A DNA stretch of 64,000 nucleotides from Atherix ibis. Its lineage: Eukaryota > Arthropoda > Insecta > Diptera > Athericidae. The DNA is taken from assembly GCA_958298945.1 (NCBI GenBank), contig OY282608.1, forward strand, positions 22,359,933-22,423,932, read 5' to 3'. Made by a program: the position numbers and the translations under genes. Shown here one piece after another: positions 13,301-28,100 of the stretch. Below the pieces are notes generated by a model. That model was not told the origin of the DNA. It made no database searches and saw only the letters and a list, made by a program, of their open reading frames with translations. Positions within the stretch are counted from its first letter, which is position 1. The number at the start of each line of letters is the position of its first letter.

Positions 13301-14059
13301 ACAAACCAACAAGCCAACAAACCAACAAACCAACAAGCCAACTAACCAACAAAACAACAAACTAACATGCCAACAAACCAACAAACTAAGTAACCAATAA
13401 GTCAACAAACCAACAAACTAACAAACCAACAAACCAACAAACTAAGTAGCCAACAAGCCAACAAACCAACAAACCAACAAGCCAACAAGCCAAAAAACCA
13501 ACAAACAAATAACCAACAAGCCAACAAACCAACAAACCAACAAGCCAACAAGCCAACAAACCAACAAACCCACAAGCCAACAAACCAACAAACCAACAAA
13601 CCAAAAAACCAACAAACCAACACACCAACAAACCAACAAATCAACAAACCAACAAACCAACAAGCCAACAAGCCAACAAACCAACAAACCAACAAACCAA
13701 CAAGCCAAAAAACCAACAAGCCAACAAACCAACAAACCAACAAACCAAGTAACCAAAAAGCCAACAAACTAACAAACCAACAAGCCAACAAGCCAACAAA
13801 CCAACAAACCAACAAAGCAACAAGCCAACAAGCCAACAAACCAACAAACCAACAAGCCAACAAACCAACAAACCAACAAGCCAACAAGCCAACAAACCAA
13901 CAAACCAACAAACCAACAAGCCAACAAACCAACAAACCAACAAGCCAACAAACCAACAAACCAACAAACCAACAAACCAACAAGCCAACAAGCCAACAAA
14001 CCAACAAGCCAACAAACCAACAAGCCAACAAACCAACAAACCAACAAACCAACAAACCA
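10327..14059. repeat. Octamer satellite with a third, diverged relative of the 1,702-bp unit
   Basis: No gene is present. The part from about 11,090 to 12,690 repeats the 8.1-9.85 kb order of variants at offsets of about 2,838 to 2,855, including the 2-base slip near 11645 and the GTTAAC landmark near 11679 (here AAAAAGTTAAC, not AAAATGTTAAC). It carries its own 1-base insertions near 12063 and 12705. The interval 12.7-14.05 kb is ordinary mixed octamers with one base lost near 13508. Confidence 0.75.
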
Positions 14060-16700
14060 AGTAACCAAAAAGCCAACAAACTAACAAACCAACAAGCCAA
14101 CAAACCAACAAACCAACAAAGCAACAAGCCAAAAAGCCAACAAGCCAACAAGCCAACAAACCAACAAACCAACAAACCAAGTAACCAACAAACCAACAAA
14201 CCGTCAAACGAACAAAGCAAAAACCAACAAGCCAACAAGCCAACAAAATAACAAACCAAGTAACCAAAAAGCCAACAAACTAACAAACCAACAACCCAAC
14301 AAACCATCAAGCCAACAAACCAACAAACCAACAAGCCAACAAACCAACAAACCAAAAAACCAACAAACCAACAAACCAACAAACCAACAAACCAACAAGC
14401 CAACAAGCCAACAAGCCAACAAACCAACAAACCAACAAGCCAACAAACCAACAAACCAAAAAACCAACAAACTAAGTAACCAACAAGCCAACAAACTAAC
14501 AAACCAACAAGCCAACAAGCCAAGAAACCAACAAACCAACAAGCCAACAAACCAACAAACCAACAAACCAAAAAACCAACATACCAACAAACCAACAAAC
14601 CAACAAACCAACAAACCAACAAGCCACCAAGCCAACAAACCAACAAACCAACAAACCAACAAGCCAACAAACGAAGAAGCCAACAAACCAACAAACCAAG
14701 TAACCAAAAAGCCAACAAACTAACAAACCAACAAGCCAACAAGCCTACAAACCAACAAACCAACAAAGCAACAAGCCAACAAGCCAACAAACCAACAAAC
14801 CAACAAGTTAACAAACCAACAAACCAACAAACCAACAAACCAACAAACTAAGTAACCAACAAGCCAACAAACTAACAAACCAACAAGCCAACAAGCCAAG
14901 AAACCAACAAACCAACAAGCCAACAAACCAACAAACCAACAAACCAAAAAACCAACAAACCAACAAACCAACAAACCAACAAACCAACAAGCCACCAAGC
15001 CAACAAACCAACAAACCAACAAACCAACAAGCCAACAAACGAAGAAGCCAACAAACCAACAAACCAACAAACCAAGTAACCAAAAAGCCACCAAACTAAC
15101 AAACCAACAAGCCAACAAGCCTACAAACCAACAAACCAACAAAGCAACAAGCCAACAAGCCAACAAACCAACAAACCAACAAGCCAACAAACCAACAAAC
15201 CAATAAGCCAACAAGCCAACAAACCAACAAACCAACAAACCAACAAGCCAACAAACCAACAAACCAACAAGCCAACAAAGCAACAAACCAACAAACCAAC
15301 AAACCAACAAGCCAACAAGCCAACAAACCAACAAACCAACAAGCCAACAAGCCAACAAACCAACAAACCAACAAACCAAGTAACCAAAAAGCCAACAAAC
15401 TAACAAACCAACAAGCCAACAAACCAACAAACCAACAAAGCCACAAGCCAAAAAGCCAACAAGCCAACAAGCCAACAAACCAACAAACCAACAAACCAAG
15501 TAACCAACAAACCAACAAACCGTCAAACGAACAAAGCAAAAACCAACAATCCAACAAGCCAACAAAATAACAAACCAAGTAACCAAAAAGCCAACAAACT
15601 AACAAACCAACAACCCAACAAACCATCAAGCCAACAAACCAACAAACCAACAAGCCAACAAACCAACAAACCAAAAAACCAACAAACCAACAAACCAACA
15701 AACCAACAAACCAACAAGCCAACAAGCCAACAAACCAACAAACCAACAAACCAACAAGCCAACAAACCAACAAACCAAAAAACCAACAAACTAAGTAACC
15801 AACAAGCCAACAAACTAACAAACCAACAAGCCAACAAGCCAAGAAACCAACAAACCAACAAGCCAACAAACCAACAAACCAACAAGCCAAGAAACCAACA
15901 AACCAACAAGCCAACAAACCAACAAACCAACAAACCAAAAAACCAACAAACCAACAAACCAACAAACCAACAAACCAACAAACCAACAAGCCACCAAGCC
16001 AACAAACCAACAAACCAACAAACCAACAAGCCAACAAACGAAGAAGCCAACAAACCAACAAACCAACAAACCAAGTAACCAAAAAGCCAACAAACTAACA
16101 AACCAACAAGCCAACAATCCTACAAACCAACAAACCAACAAAGCAACAAGCCAACAAGCCAACAAACCAACAAACCAACAAGCCAACAAACCAACAAACC
16201 AACAAACCAACAAACCAACAAACTAAGTAACCAACAAGCCAACAAACTAACAAACCAACAAGCCAACAAGCCAAGAAACCAACAAACCAACAAGCCAACA
16301 AACCAACAAACCAACAAACCAAAAAACCAACAAACCAACAAACCAACAAACCAACAAACCAACAAACCAACAAGCCACCAAGCCAACAAACCAACAAACC
16401 AACAAACCAACAAGCCAACAAACGAAGAAGCCAACAAACCAACAAACCAACAAACCAAGTAACCAAAAAGCCAACAAACTAACAAACCAACAAGCCAACA
16501 AGCCTACAAACCAACAAACCAACAAAGCAACAAGCCAACAAGCCAACAAACCAACAAACCAACAAGCCAACAAACCAACAAACCAACAAGCCAACAAGCC
16601 AACAAACCAACAAACCAACAAACCAACAAGCCTACAAACCAACAAACCAACAAGCCAACAAAGCAACAAACCAACAAACCAACAAACCAACAAGCCAACA
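14060..16700. repeat. Pair of ~1.3 kb HOR units sharing the window-start landmark
   Basis: The landmark GTCAAACGAACAAAGC followed by a 1-base loss (AAGCAAAAACC) is at 14203 and 15522, 1,319 bases apart, and also at the very start of the window. 1,319 is 164 octamers plus 7, consistent with one lost base per unit. Offsets later rise to 1,375 (AAGCCTACAAACC-type variant at 14746 and 16121), so seven octamers were gained. A 384-bp repeat lies inside the second unit (ACGAAGAAGCC at 16040 and 16424). Confidence 0.72.
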
Positions 16701-16739
16701 AGCCAACAAACCAACAAACCAACAAGCCAACAAGCCAAC

Positions 16740-19240
16740 AAACCAACAAGCCAACAAACCAAAAAACTCACAAACCAACCAGCCAACAAGCCAACAAGCA
16801 AATAAACCAACAAACCAACAAACCAACAAGCCAACAAACCAACAAACCAAAAAACTCACAAACCAACAAGCCAACAAAGCAACAAACCAATAAACCAACA
16901 AAGCAACAAGCCAACAAGCCAACAAACCAACAAACCAACAAGCCAACAAACCAACAAACCAACAAGCAAACAAGCCAACAAACCAACAAACCAACAAACC
17001 AAGTAACCAAAAAGTCAACAAACTAACAAACCAACAAGCCAACAAGCCAACAAACCAACAAAGCAACAAACCAACAAACCAACAAACCAACAAACCAACA
17101 AACCAATAAACCAAAAAATAAACAAACCAACAAGCCAACAAGCCAACAAACCAACAAACTAACAAACCAACAAACGAACTAACCAACAAACGAACAAGCC
17201 AACAAGCCAACAAACCAACAAACCAACAAACCAACAAACCAACAAACTAACAAACCAACAAGCCAACAAACCAAAAAACCAACAAGCCAACAAACCGACA
17301 AACCAACAAACCAACATGCCAACAAACCAACAAACTAAGTAACCAACAAGCCAACAAACCAACAAACTAACAAACCAACAAAAGAACTAACCAACAAACC
17401 AACAAACCAAAAAACCAACAAACCAACAAAATAACAAACCAACAAACCAACAAGCCAACAAGCCAACAAACCAACAAACCAACAAACCAACAAGCCAACA
17501 AACCAACAAGCCAACAAGCCAACAAACCAATAAACCAACAAACCAAGTAACCAAAAAGCCAACAAACTAACAAACCAACAAGCCAACAAGCCCAACAAAC
17601 CAACAAACCAACAAAGCAACAAGCCAACAAGCCAACAAACCAACAAACCAACAAGCCAACAAACCAACAAACCAACAAGCCCACAAGCCAACAAACCAAC
17701 AAACCAACAAACCAACAAGCCAACAAACCAACAAACCAACCAGCCAACAAACCAACCAACCAACAAACCAACAAACCAACAAGCCAACAAGCCAACAAAC
17801 TAACAAGCCAACAAACCAACAAGCCAACAAACCAACAAACAAACAAACCAAGTAACCAAAAAGCCAACAAACTAACAAACCAACAAGCCAACAAACCAAC
17901 AAACCAACAAGCCAACAAGCCAACAAGCCAACAAACCAACAAACCAACAAACCAACAAGCCAACAAGCCAACAAACCAACAAACCAACAAACCAACAAGC
18001 CAAAAAACCAACAAACCAAAAAACCGACAAACCAACAAACCAACAAGCCAACAAGCCAACAAACCAACAAACCAACAAGCCAACAAACCAACAAACCAAC
18101 AAACTAAGTAACCAACAAGCCAACAAACCAACAAACCAACAAGCCAACAAGCCAACAAACCAACAAACCAACAAGCCAATAAACCAACAAACCAAGTAAC
18201 CAACAAACCAACAAACCATCAAACGAACAAAGCAACAAACCAACAAGCCAACAAGCCAATAAACCAACAAGCCAACAAACCAACAAACCAACAAAGCAAC
18301 AAGCCAACAAGCCAACTAACCAACAAACCAACAAACCAAACAGCCAACAAACCAACAAACTAAGTAACCAACAAGCCAACAAACCAACAAACCAACAAGC
18401 CAAAAAGCCAACAAACCAACAAACCAACAAACCAACAAACCAACAAACCAAGTAACCAACAAACCAACAAACCATCAAACGAACAAAGCAACAAACCAAC
18501 AAACCAACAAACCAAACTGCCAACAAACCAACAAACTAAGTAACCAACAAGCCACAAACCAACAAACCAACAAGCCAACAAGCCAACAAACCAACAAACC
18601 AACAAACCAACAAACCAACAAACCAACAAACCAACAAACCAAGTAACCAACAAACCAACAAACCATCAAACGAACAAAGCAACAAACCAACAAGCCAACA
18701 AACCAACAAGCCAACAAGCCAAAAAGCCAACAAACCAACAAACCAACAAACCAACAAGCCAATAAACCAACAAACCAACAAACCAACAAGCCAACAAACC
18801 AACAAACCAATAAACCAACAAAGCAACAAGCCAACAAGCCAACAAACCAACAAACCAAAAAGCCAACAAACCAACAAACCAACAAGCCAACAAGCCAACA
18901 AACCAACAAACCAAGTAACCAAAAAGTCAACAAACTAACAAACCAACAAGCCAACAAGCCAACAAACCAACAAACCAACAAACCAACAAACCAACAAACC
19001 AACAAACCAACAAACCAACAAACCAATAAACCAAAAAATAAACAAACCAACAAGCCAACAAGCCAACAAACCAACAAACGAACAAACCAACAAACGAACT
19101 AACCAACAAACCAACAAGCCAACAAGCCAACAAACCAACAAACCAACAAACCAACAAACCAACAAACTAACAAACCAACAAGCCAACAAACCAAAAAACC
19201 AACAAGCCAACAAACCAACAAACCAACAAACCAACAAGCC
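16740..19240. repeat. ~3.5 kb-spaced HOR unit B, copy 1
   Basis: Rare variants recur about 3.5 kb downstream in the same order: AAAACTCACAAACC at 16767 and 20256 (3,489), AAGTCAAC at 17012 and 20501 (3,489), and AAACTGCC at 18518 and 21967 (3,449). Later the offset returns to about 3,520. The changes in offset are whole octamers. The interval includes a relative of the 400-bp segment at 17.16-17.4 kb. Confidence 0.72.
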
Positions 19241-20228
19241 AACAAACCAATAAACCAACAAACCAAGTAACCAAAAAGCCAACAAACTAACAAACCAACA
19301 AGCCAACAAGCCCAACAAACCAACAAACCAACAAACCAACAAACCAACAAACTAAGTAACCAACAAGCCAACAAACTAACAAACCAACAAACCAACAAAC
19401 TAAGTAACCAACAAGCCAACAAACTAACAAACCAACAAGCCAACAAGCCAAGAAACCAACAAACCAACAAGCCAACAAACCAACAAACCAACAAACCAAA
19501 AAACCAACAAACCAACAAACCAACAAACCAACAAACCAACAAACCAACAAGCCACCAAGCCAACAAACCAACAAACCAACAAAGCAACAAGCCAACAAGC
19601 CAACAAACCAACAAACCAACAAGCCAACAAACCAACAAACCAACAAGCCAACAAGCCAACAAACCAACAAACCAACAAACCAACAAGCCAACAAACCAAC
19701 AAACCAACAAGCCAACAAAGCAACAAACCAACAAACCAACAAACCAACAAGCCAACAAGCCAACAAACCAACAAGCCAACAAACGAAGAAGCCAACAAAC
19801 CAACAAACCAACAAACCAAGTAACCAAAAAGCCAACAAACTAACAAACCAACAAGCCAACAAGCCTACAAACCAACAAACCAACAAAGCAACAAGCCAAC
19901 AAGCCAACAAACCAACAAACCAACAAGCCAACAAACCAACAAACCAACAAGCCAACAAGCCAACAAACCAACAAACCAACAAACCAATAAGCCAACAAAC
20001 CAACAAACCAACAAGCCAACAAAGCAACAAACCAACAAACCAACAAACCAACAAGCCAACAAGCCAACAAACCAACAAACCAACAAGCCAACAAGCCAAC
20101 AAACCAACAAACCAACAAACCAAGTAACCAAAAAGCCAACAAACTAACAAACCAACAAGCCAACAAGCCAACAAACCAACAAACCAACAAACCAACAAGC
20201 CAACAAGCAAATAAACCAACAAACCAAC
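19241..20228. repeat. Intervening satellite block resembling 14.7-16.6 kb
   Basis: This block separates the two copies of unit B and lacks its landmarks. It carries ACGAAGAAGCC (19788) and AAGCCTACAAACC (19863), which are characteristic of 14.7-16.6 kb, so it looks like a piece of the neighbouring HOR type embedded between unit B copies. Confidence 0.62.
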
Positions 20229-22770
20229 AAACCAACAAGCCAACAAACCAAAAAACTCACAAACCAACCAGCCAACAAGCCAACAAGCAAATAAACCAAC
20301 AAACCAACAAACCAACAAGCCAACAAACCAACAAACCAAAAAACTCACAAACCAACAAGCCAACAAAGCATCAAACCAATAAACCAACAAAGCAACAAGC
20401 CAACAAGCCAACAAATAAACAAACCAACAAGCCAACAAACCAACAAACCAACAAGCCAACAAGCCAACAAACCAACAAACCAACAAACCAAGTAACCAAA
20501 AAGTCAACAAACTAACAAACCAACAAGCCAACAAGCCAACAAACCAACAAACCAACAAACCAACAAACCAACAAACCAACAAACCAACAAACCAACAAAC
20601 CAATAAACCAAAAAATAAACAAACCAACAAGCCAACAAGCCAACAAACCAACAAACTAACAAACCAACAAACGAACTAACCAACAAACGAACAAGCCAAC
20701 AAGCCAACAAACCAACAAACCAACAAACCAACAAACCAACAAACTAACAAACCAACAAGCCAACAAACCAAAAAACCAACAAGCCAACAAACCGACAAAC
20801 CAACAAACCAACATGCCAACAAACCAACAAACTAAGTAACCAACAAGCCAACAAACCAACAAACTAACAAACCAACAAAAGAACTAACCAACAAACCAAC
20901 AAACCAAAAAACCAACAAACCAACAAAATAACAAACCAACAAACCAACAAGCCAACAAGCCAACAAACCAACAAACCAACAAACCAACAAGCCAACAAAC
21001 CAACAAGCCAACAAACCAATAAACTAACAAACCAAGTAACCAAAAAGCCAACAAACTAACAAACCAACAAGCCAACAAGCCCAACAAACCAACAAACCAA
21101 CAAAGCAACAAGCCAACAAGCCAACAAACCAACAAACCAACAAGCCAACAAACCAACAAACCAACAAGCCGACAAGCCAACAAACCAACAAACCAACAAA
21201 CCAACAAGCCAACAAACCAACAAACCAACCAGCCAACAAACCAACCAACCAACAAACCAACAAACCAACAAGCCAACAAGCCAACAAACTAACAAGCCAA
21301 CAAACCAACAAGCCAACAAACCAACAAACAAACAAACCAAGTAACCAAAAAGCCAACAAACTAACAAACCAACAAGCCAACAAGCCAACAAACCAACAAA
21401 CCAACAAAGCAACAAGCCAACAAGCCAACAAACCAACAAACCAACAAGCCAACAAGCCAACAAGCCAACAAACCAACAAACCAACAAACCAACAAGCCAA
21501 CAAGCCAACAAACCAACAAACCAACAAACCAACAAGCCAAAAAACCAACAAACCAAAAAACCGACAAACCAACAAACCAACAAGCCAACAAGCCAACAAA
21601 CCAACAAACCAACAAGCCAACAAACCAACAAACCAACAAACTAAGTAACCAACAAGCCAACAAACCAACAAACCAACAAGCCAACAAGCCAACAAACCAA
21701 CAAACCAACAAGCCAATAAACCAACATACCAACAAACCAAAAAACCAACAAACCAACAAACCAACAAACCAACAAACCAACAAACCAACAAACCAACAAG
21801 CCAACAAACCAACAAACCAACTAACCAACAAACCAAGTAACCAAAAAGCCAACAAACTCAGAAACCAACAAGCCAACAAGCCAATAAACCAACAAGCCAA
21901 CAAACCAACAAACCAACAAAGCAACAAGCCAACAAGCCAACTAACCAACAAACCAACAAACCAAACTGCCAACAAAACAACAAACTAAGTAACCAACAAG
22001 CCACAAACCAACAAACCAACAAGCCAACAAGCCAACAAACCAACAAACCAACAAACCAACAAACCAACAAACCAACAAACCAACAAACCAACAAACCAAG
22101 TAACCAACAAACCAACAAACCATCAAACGAACAAAGCAACAAACCAACAAGCCAACAAACCAACAAGCCAACAAGCCAAAAAGCCAACAAAACAACAAAC
22201 CAACAAACCAACAAGCCAATAAACCAACAAACCAACAAACCAACAAGCCAACAAACCAACAAACCAAAAAACTCACAAACCAACCAGCCAACAAGCCAAC
22301 AAACCAACAAGCCAACAAACCAATAAACCAACAAAGCAACAAGCCAACAAGCCAACAAACCAACAAACCAAAAAGCCAACAAACCAACAAACCAACAAGC
22401 CAACAAACCAACAAACCAAGTAACCAAAAAGTCAACAAACTAACAAACCAACAAGCCAACAAGCCAACAAGCCAACAAACCAACAAACCAACAAACCAAC
22501 AAACCAACAAACCAACAAACCAACAAACCAACAAACCAACAAACCAATAAACCAAAAAATAAACAAACCAACAAGCCAACAAGCCAACAAACCAACAAAC
22601 GAACAAACCAACAAACGAACTAACCAACAAACCAACAAGCCAACAAGCCAACAAACCAACAAACCAACAAACCAACAAACCAACAAACTAACAAACCAAC
22701 AAGCCAACAAACCAAAAAACCAACAAGCCAACAAACCAACAAACCAACAAACCAACATGCCAACAAACCA
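20229..22770. repeat. ~3.5 kb-spaced HOR unit B, copy 2
   Basis: Same orientation and variant order as 16,740-19,240. It contains the 1-base insertion AAGCCCAAC near 21080, matching that near 17590, and the 1-base deletion AAGCCACAAACC near 22005, matching that near 18552. Sharing both slips supports common descent. The match fades after about 22.77 kb, where ACTAATTAACC appears in place of ACTAAGTAACC. Confidence 0.72.
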
Positions 22771-25700
22771 ACAAACTAATTAACCAACAAGCCAACAAAC
22801 CAACAAACTAACAAACCAACAAAAGAACTAACCAACAAACCAACAAACCAAAAAACCAACAAACCATCAAACCAACAAAATAACAAACCAACAAACTAAC
22901 AAGCCAACAAGTCAACAAACCAACAAACCAACAAACCAACAAGCCAACAAACCCACAAGCCAACAAACCAATAAACCAACAAACCAAGTAACCAAAAAGC
23001 CAACAAACTAACAAACCAACAAGCCAACAAGCCAACAAACCAACAAACCAACAAAGAAACAAGCCAACAAGCCAACAAACCAACAAACCAACAAGCCAAC
23101 AAACCAACAAACCAACAAGCCAACAAGCCAACAAACCAACAAACCAACAAACCAACAAGCCAACAAACAAACAAACCAACCAGCCAACAAACCAACCAAC
23201 CAACAAACCAACAAAGCAACAAGCCAACAAGCCAACAAACTAACAAGCCAACAAACCAACAAGCCAACAAACCAACAAACCAACAAACAAGTAACCAAAA
23301 AGCCAACAAACTAACAAACCAACAAGCCAACAAGCCAACAAACCAACAAACCAACAAACCAACAAACCAACAAGCCAACAAACCAACAAACCAACAAACT
23401 AAGTAACCAACAAGCCAACAAACCAACAAACCAACAAACTAAGTAACCAAAAAGCCAACAAACCAACAAACCAACAAGCCAACAAGCCAACAAACCAATA
23501 AACCAACAAGCCAGTAAACCAACATACCAACAAACCAAAAAACCAACAAACCAACAAACCAACAAACCAACAAACCAACAAACCAACAAACCAACAAGCC
23601 AACAAACCAACAAACCAACTAACCAACAAACCAAGTAACCAAAAAGCCAACAAACTCAGAAACCAACTAGCCAACAAGCCAATAAACCAAAAAGCCAAGA
23701 AACCAACAAACCAACAAAGCAACAAGCCAACAAGCCAACAAACCAACAAACCAACAAACCAAACTGCCAACAAACCAACAAACTAAGTAACCAACAAGCC
23801 AACAAACCAACAAACCAACAAGCCAACAAGCCAACAAACCAACAAACCAACAAACCAACAAACCAACAAACCAAGTAACCAACAAACCAACAAACCATCA
23901 AACGAACAAAGCAATAAACCAACAAACCAACAAACCAACAAGCCAACAAACCAACAAACAAATAAACCAACAAACCAACAAACAAATAAACTAAGTAACC
24001 AAAAAGCCAACAAACCAACAAACCAACAAGCCAACAAGCCAACAAACCATCAAACCAACAAACCAAGTAACCAACAAACCAACAAACCATCAAACGAACA
24101 AAGCAACAAACCAACAAGCCAACAAGCCAGCAAACCAACAAACCAAGTAACCAAAAAGCCAACAAACTAACAAAACAACAAGCCAACAAACCAACAAACC
24201 AACAAGTCAACAAACCAACAAACCAACAAGCCAACAAACCAACAAACCAAAAAACCAACAAACCAACAAACCAACAAACCAACAAACCAACAAACCAACA
24301 AGCCAACAAGCCAACAAACCAACAAACCAAAAAATCAACAAACCAACAAACCAACAAGCCAACAAGCCAACAAACCAACAAACCAACAAGCCAACAAAAC
24401 AACAAACCAACAAACTAAGTAACCAACAAGCCAACAAACCAACAAACCAACAAGCCAACAAACCAACAAACCAACAAACCAACAAGCCAACAACCCAACA
24501 TACCAACAAACCAAAAAACCAACAAACCAACAAACCAACAAACCAACAAACCAAAAAGCCAACAAACCAACAAACCAAGTAACCAAAAAGCCAACAAACT
24601 CACAAACCAACAAGCCAACAAGCCAACAAGCCAACAAACCAACAAGCCAACAAACCAATAAACCAACAAAGCAACAAGCCAACAAGCCAACAAACCAACA
24701 AACCAACAAGCCAACATACACACAAACCAACAAGCCAATAAGCCAACAAACCAACAAACCAACAAACCAAGTAACCAAAAAGCCAACAAACTAACAAACC
24801 AACAAACCAATAAGACAACAAACCAACAAACCAATAAACCAAAAAACCAACAAACCAACAAGCCAACAAGCCAACAAACCAACAAACTAACAAACCAACA
24901 AACGAACTAACCAACAAACCAACAAGCCAACAAGCCAACAAACCAACAAACCAACAAACCAACAAGCCAACAAGCCAACAAACCAACAAGCCAACAAACC
25001 AACAAACCAACAAACCAACAAACCAACAAAGCAACAAGCCAACAAGCCAACAAGCCAACAAACCAACAAACCAAAAAGCCAACAAACCAACAAACCAACA
25101 AACCAACAAGCCAACAAACCTACAAACAAATAAACCAACAAGCCAACAAACTAACAAACCAACAAACCAACAAACCAACAAACCAACAAACCAACAAACC
25201 AACAAACCAAAAAACCAACAAACCAACAAAAAAACAAACCAACAAACCAACAAATAAACAAGCCAACAAACCAACAAACCAACAAAGCAACAAGCCAACA
25301 AGCCAACAAACGAACAAACCAACAAGCCAACAAACCAACAAATCAACAAACCAACAAGCCAACAAACCAACAAACAAATAAACCAAGAAACCAACAAACC
25401 AACAAACCAACAAACCAACAAACCAACAAACCAACAAACCAACAAACCAGAAAACCAACAAACCAACAAACCAACAAACCAACAAACCAACAAGCCAACA
25501 AGCCAACAAACCAACAAACCAACAAACCAACAAGCCAACAAACTAACAAACCAACAAACGAACTAACCAACAAACCAACAAGCCAACAAGCCAACAAGCC
25601 AACAAATCAACAAACCAAAAACCAACAAGCCAAAAAACCAACAAACCAACAAACCAACAAACCAACAAGCCAACAAACAAATAAACCAACAAACCAAAAA

Positions 25701-26579
25701 ACCAACAAGCCAACAAACCAACAAACCAACAAGCCAACAAACCAACAAACCAACAAACCAACAAGCTAACAAACCAACAAGCTAACAAACCAACAAACCA
25801 ACAAACCAAGTAACCAAAAAGCCAACAAACTAACAAACCAACAAGCCAACAAGCCAACAAATTAACAAACCAACAAACCAACAAGCCAACAAACCAACAA
25901 GCCAACAAACCAAACACCAACAAACCAAGTAACCAAAAAGCCAACAAACTAACAAACCAACAAGCCAACAAGCCAACAAACCAACAAACCAACAAAGCAA
26001 CAAGCCAACAAGCCAACAAACCAACTAACCAACAAGCCAACAAACCAACAAACCAAAAAACCAACAAACCAACAAACCAACAAACCAACAAACCAACAAA
26101 CCAACAAACCAACAAACCAACAAGCCAACAAGCCAACAAACCAAAAAACCAACAAACCAACAAACCAAGAAGCCAACAAACCAACAAACCAAAAAACCAA
26201 CAAACCAACAAACCAACAAACCAACAAACCAACAAACCAACAAGCCAACAAGCCAACAAACCAACAAACCAACAAGCCAACAAACTAACAAACCAACAAG
26301 CCAATAAGCCAACACACCAACAAACCAACAAAGCAACAAACCAACAAACCAAGAAGCCAACAAACCAACAAACCAACAAACCAACAAGCCAACAAACCAA
26401 CAAACCAAAAAACCAACAAACCAACAAACCAACAAACCAACAAACCAACAAGCCAACAAGCCAACAAACCAACAAATAAACAAACCAACAAACCAACATG
26501 CCAACAAAAAAACAAACTAAGTAACCAACAAGCCAAAAAACCAACAAAACAACAAGCCAACAAGCCAACAATCCAACAA
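22771..26579. repeat. Octamer satellite, mixed block
   Basis: No gene and no clean tandem duplication were recognised. The block holds scattered relatives of unit B (AAACTGCC at 23765, ATCAAACGAACAAAG near 23897 and 24088). Several AAGTAACCAAAAAGCC modules lie between 22.98 and 25.93 kb, and 1-base slips near 23286, 25616 and 25913. From 24.8 to 26.5 kb it is unusually rich in long runs of unmodified AAACCAAC. Confidence 0.7.
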
Positions 26580-28100
26580 ATCATGTAACCAAAAAGCCAA
26601 CAAACTAACAAACCAACAAGCCTACAAACCAACAAACCAAGAAGCCAACAAACCAACAAACCAACAAGCCAACAAGCCAAAAAACCAACAAACCAACAAG
26701 CCAACAAACCAACAAACCAACAAACCAACATGCCAACAAACCAGCAAACTAAGTAACCAACAAGCCAACAAACCAACAAAACAACAAGCCAACAAGCCAA
26801 CAAACCAACAAACCAACCAGCCAACAAACCAACAAACCAACAAACCAACAAACCAACAAGCCAACAAACCAACAAACAAACAAACCAACAAACCAACAAA
26901 CCAACAAACCAACAAACCAACAAGCCAACAAACCAACAAACCAAAAAACCAACAAACCAACAAACCAACAAACCAACAAACCAACAAACCAACAAACCAA
27001 CAAGCCAACAAGCCAACAAACCAACAAACTAACAAACCAACAAGCCAACAAACCAACAAACCAACAAGCCAACAAGCCAACAAACCAACAAACCAAGTAA
27101 CCAACAAGCCAACAAACCAACAAGCCAACAAACCAACAAACCAACAAACCAACAAACCAAAAAACCAACAAACCAACAAACCAACAAACCAACAAACCAA
27201 CAAACCAACAAACCAACAAACCAACAAGCCAACAAGCCAACAAACCAAAAAACCAACAAACCAACAAACCAACAAAACAACAAACCAACAAACCAACAAG
27301 CCAACAAGCCAACAAACCAACAAACTAGCAAACCAACAAGCCAACAAACCAACAAACAAACAAGCCAACAAACCAACAAACCAACAAACCAACAAGCCCA
27401 CAAGCCAACAAACCAATAAAACAACAAGCCAACAAACCAACAAACCAACAAACCAACATGCCAACAAACCAACAACCCAAGTAACCAAAAAGCCAACAAA
27501 CTAACAAACCAACAAGCCAACAAACCAACAAGCCAACAAGCCAACAAACCAACAAACAAACAAAGCAACAAACCAACAAACCAACAAACCAACAAACTAA
27601 CAAACCAACAAGCCAACAAACCAACATGCCAACAAACTAAGTAACCAACAAGCCAAAAACAAACAAACCAACAAGCCAACAAGCCAACAAACCAACAAAC
27701 CAACAAGCCAACAAACCAACAAACAAACAAGCCAACAAACCAACAAACCAACAAACCAACAAGCCAACAAACCAACAAACCAACAAACCAACATGCCAAC
27801 AAACCAACAAACCAACAAACCAATAAGCCAACAAACCAACAAACAAATAAACCAACAAACCAACAAACCAACAAACCAACAAACCACCAAACCAAAAAAC
27901 CAACAAACCAACAAACCAACAAGCCAGCAAACCAACAAACCAACAAACCAACAAGCCAACAAGCCAACAAACCAACAAACCAACAAGCCAACAAACCAAC
28001 ATGCCAAGAAACCAACAAACTAAGTAACCAACAAGCCAAAAACAAACAAACCAACAAGCCAACAAGCCAACAAACCAACAAACCAACAAGCCAACAAACT
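26580..28100. repeat. Segment with a distant copy at 62.1-63.15 kb
   Basis: It starts with AAATCATGTAACC (26578) and ends after the AAGCCAAAAACAAAC landmark (27650 and 28033, 383 bases apart). The same landmarks in the same order occur at 62090, 62681 and 63064. The offset is about 35,512 at the left edge and 35,031 further in, so the distant copy lacks about 481 bases. The 383-bp internal spacing is the same at both loci. Confidence 0.75.

Noticed and set aside
18510..18525. AAACTGCCAAC as a unique insertion or regulatory site
   Set aside because: It recurs at 21967 and 23765 in related contexts and is simply another variant octamer of unit B.
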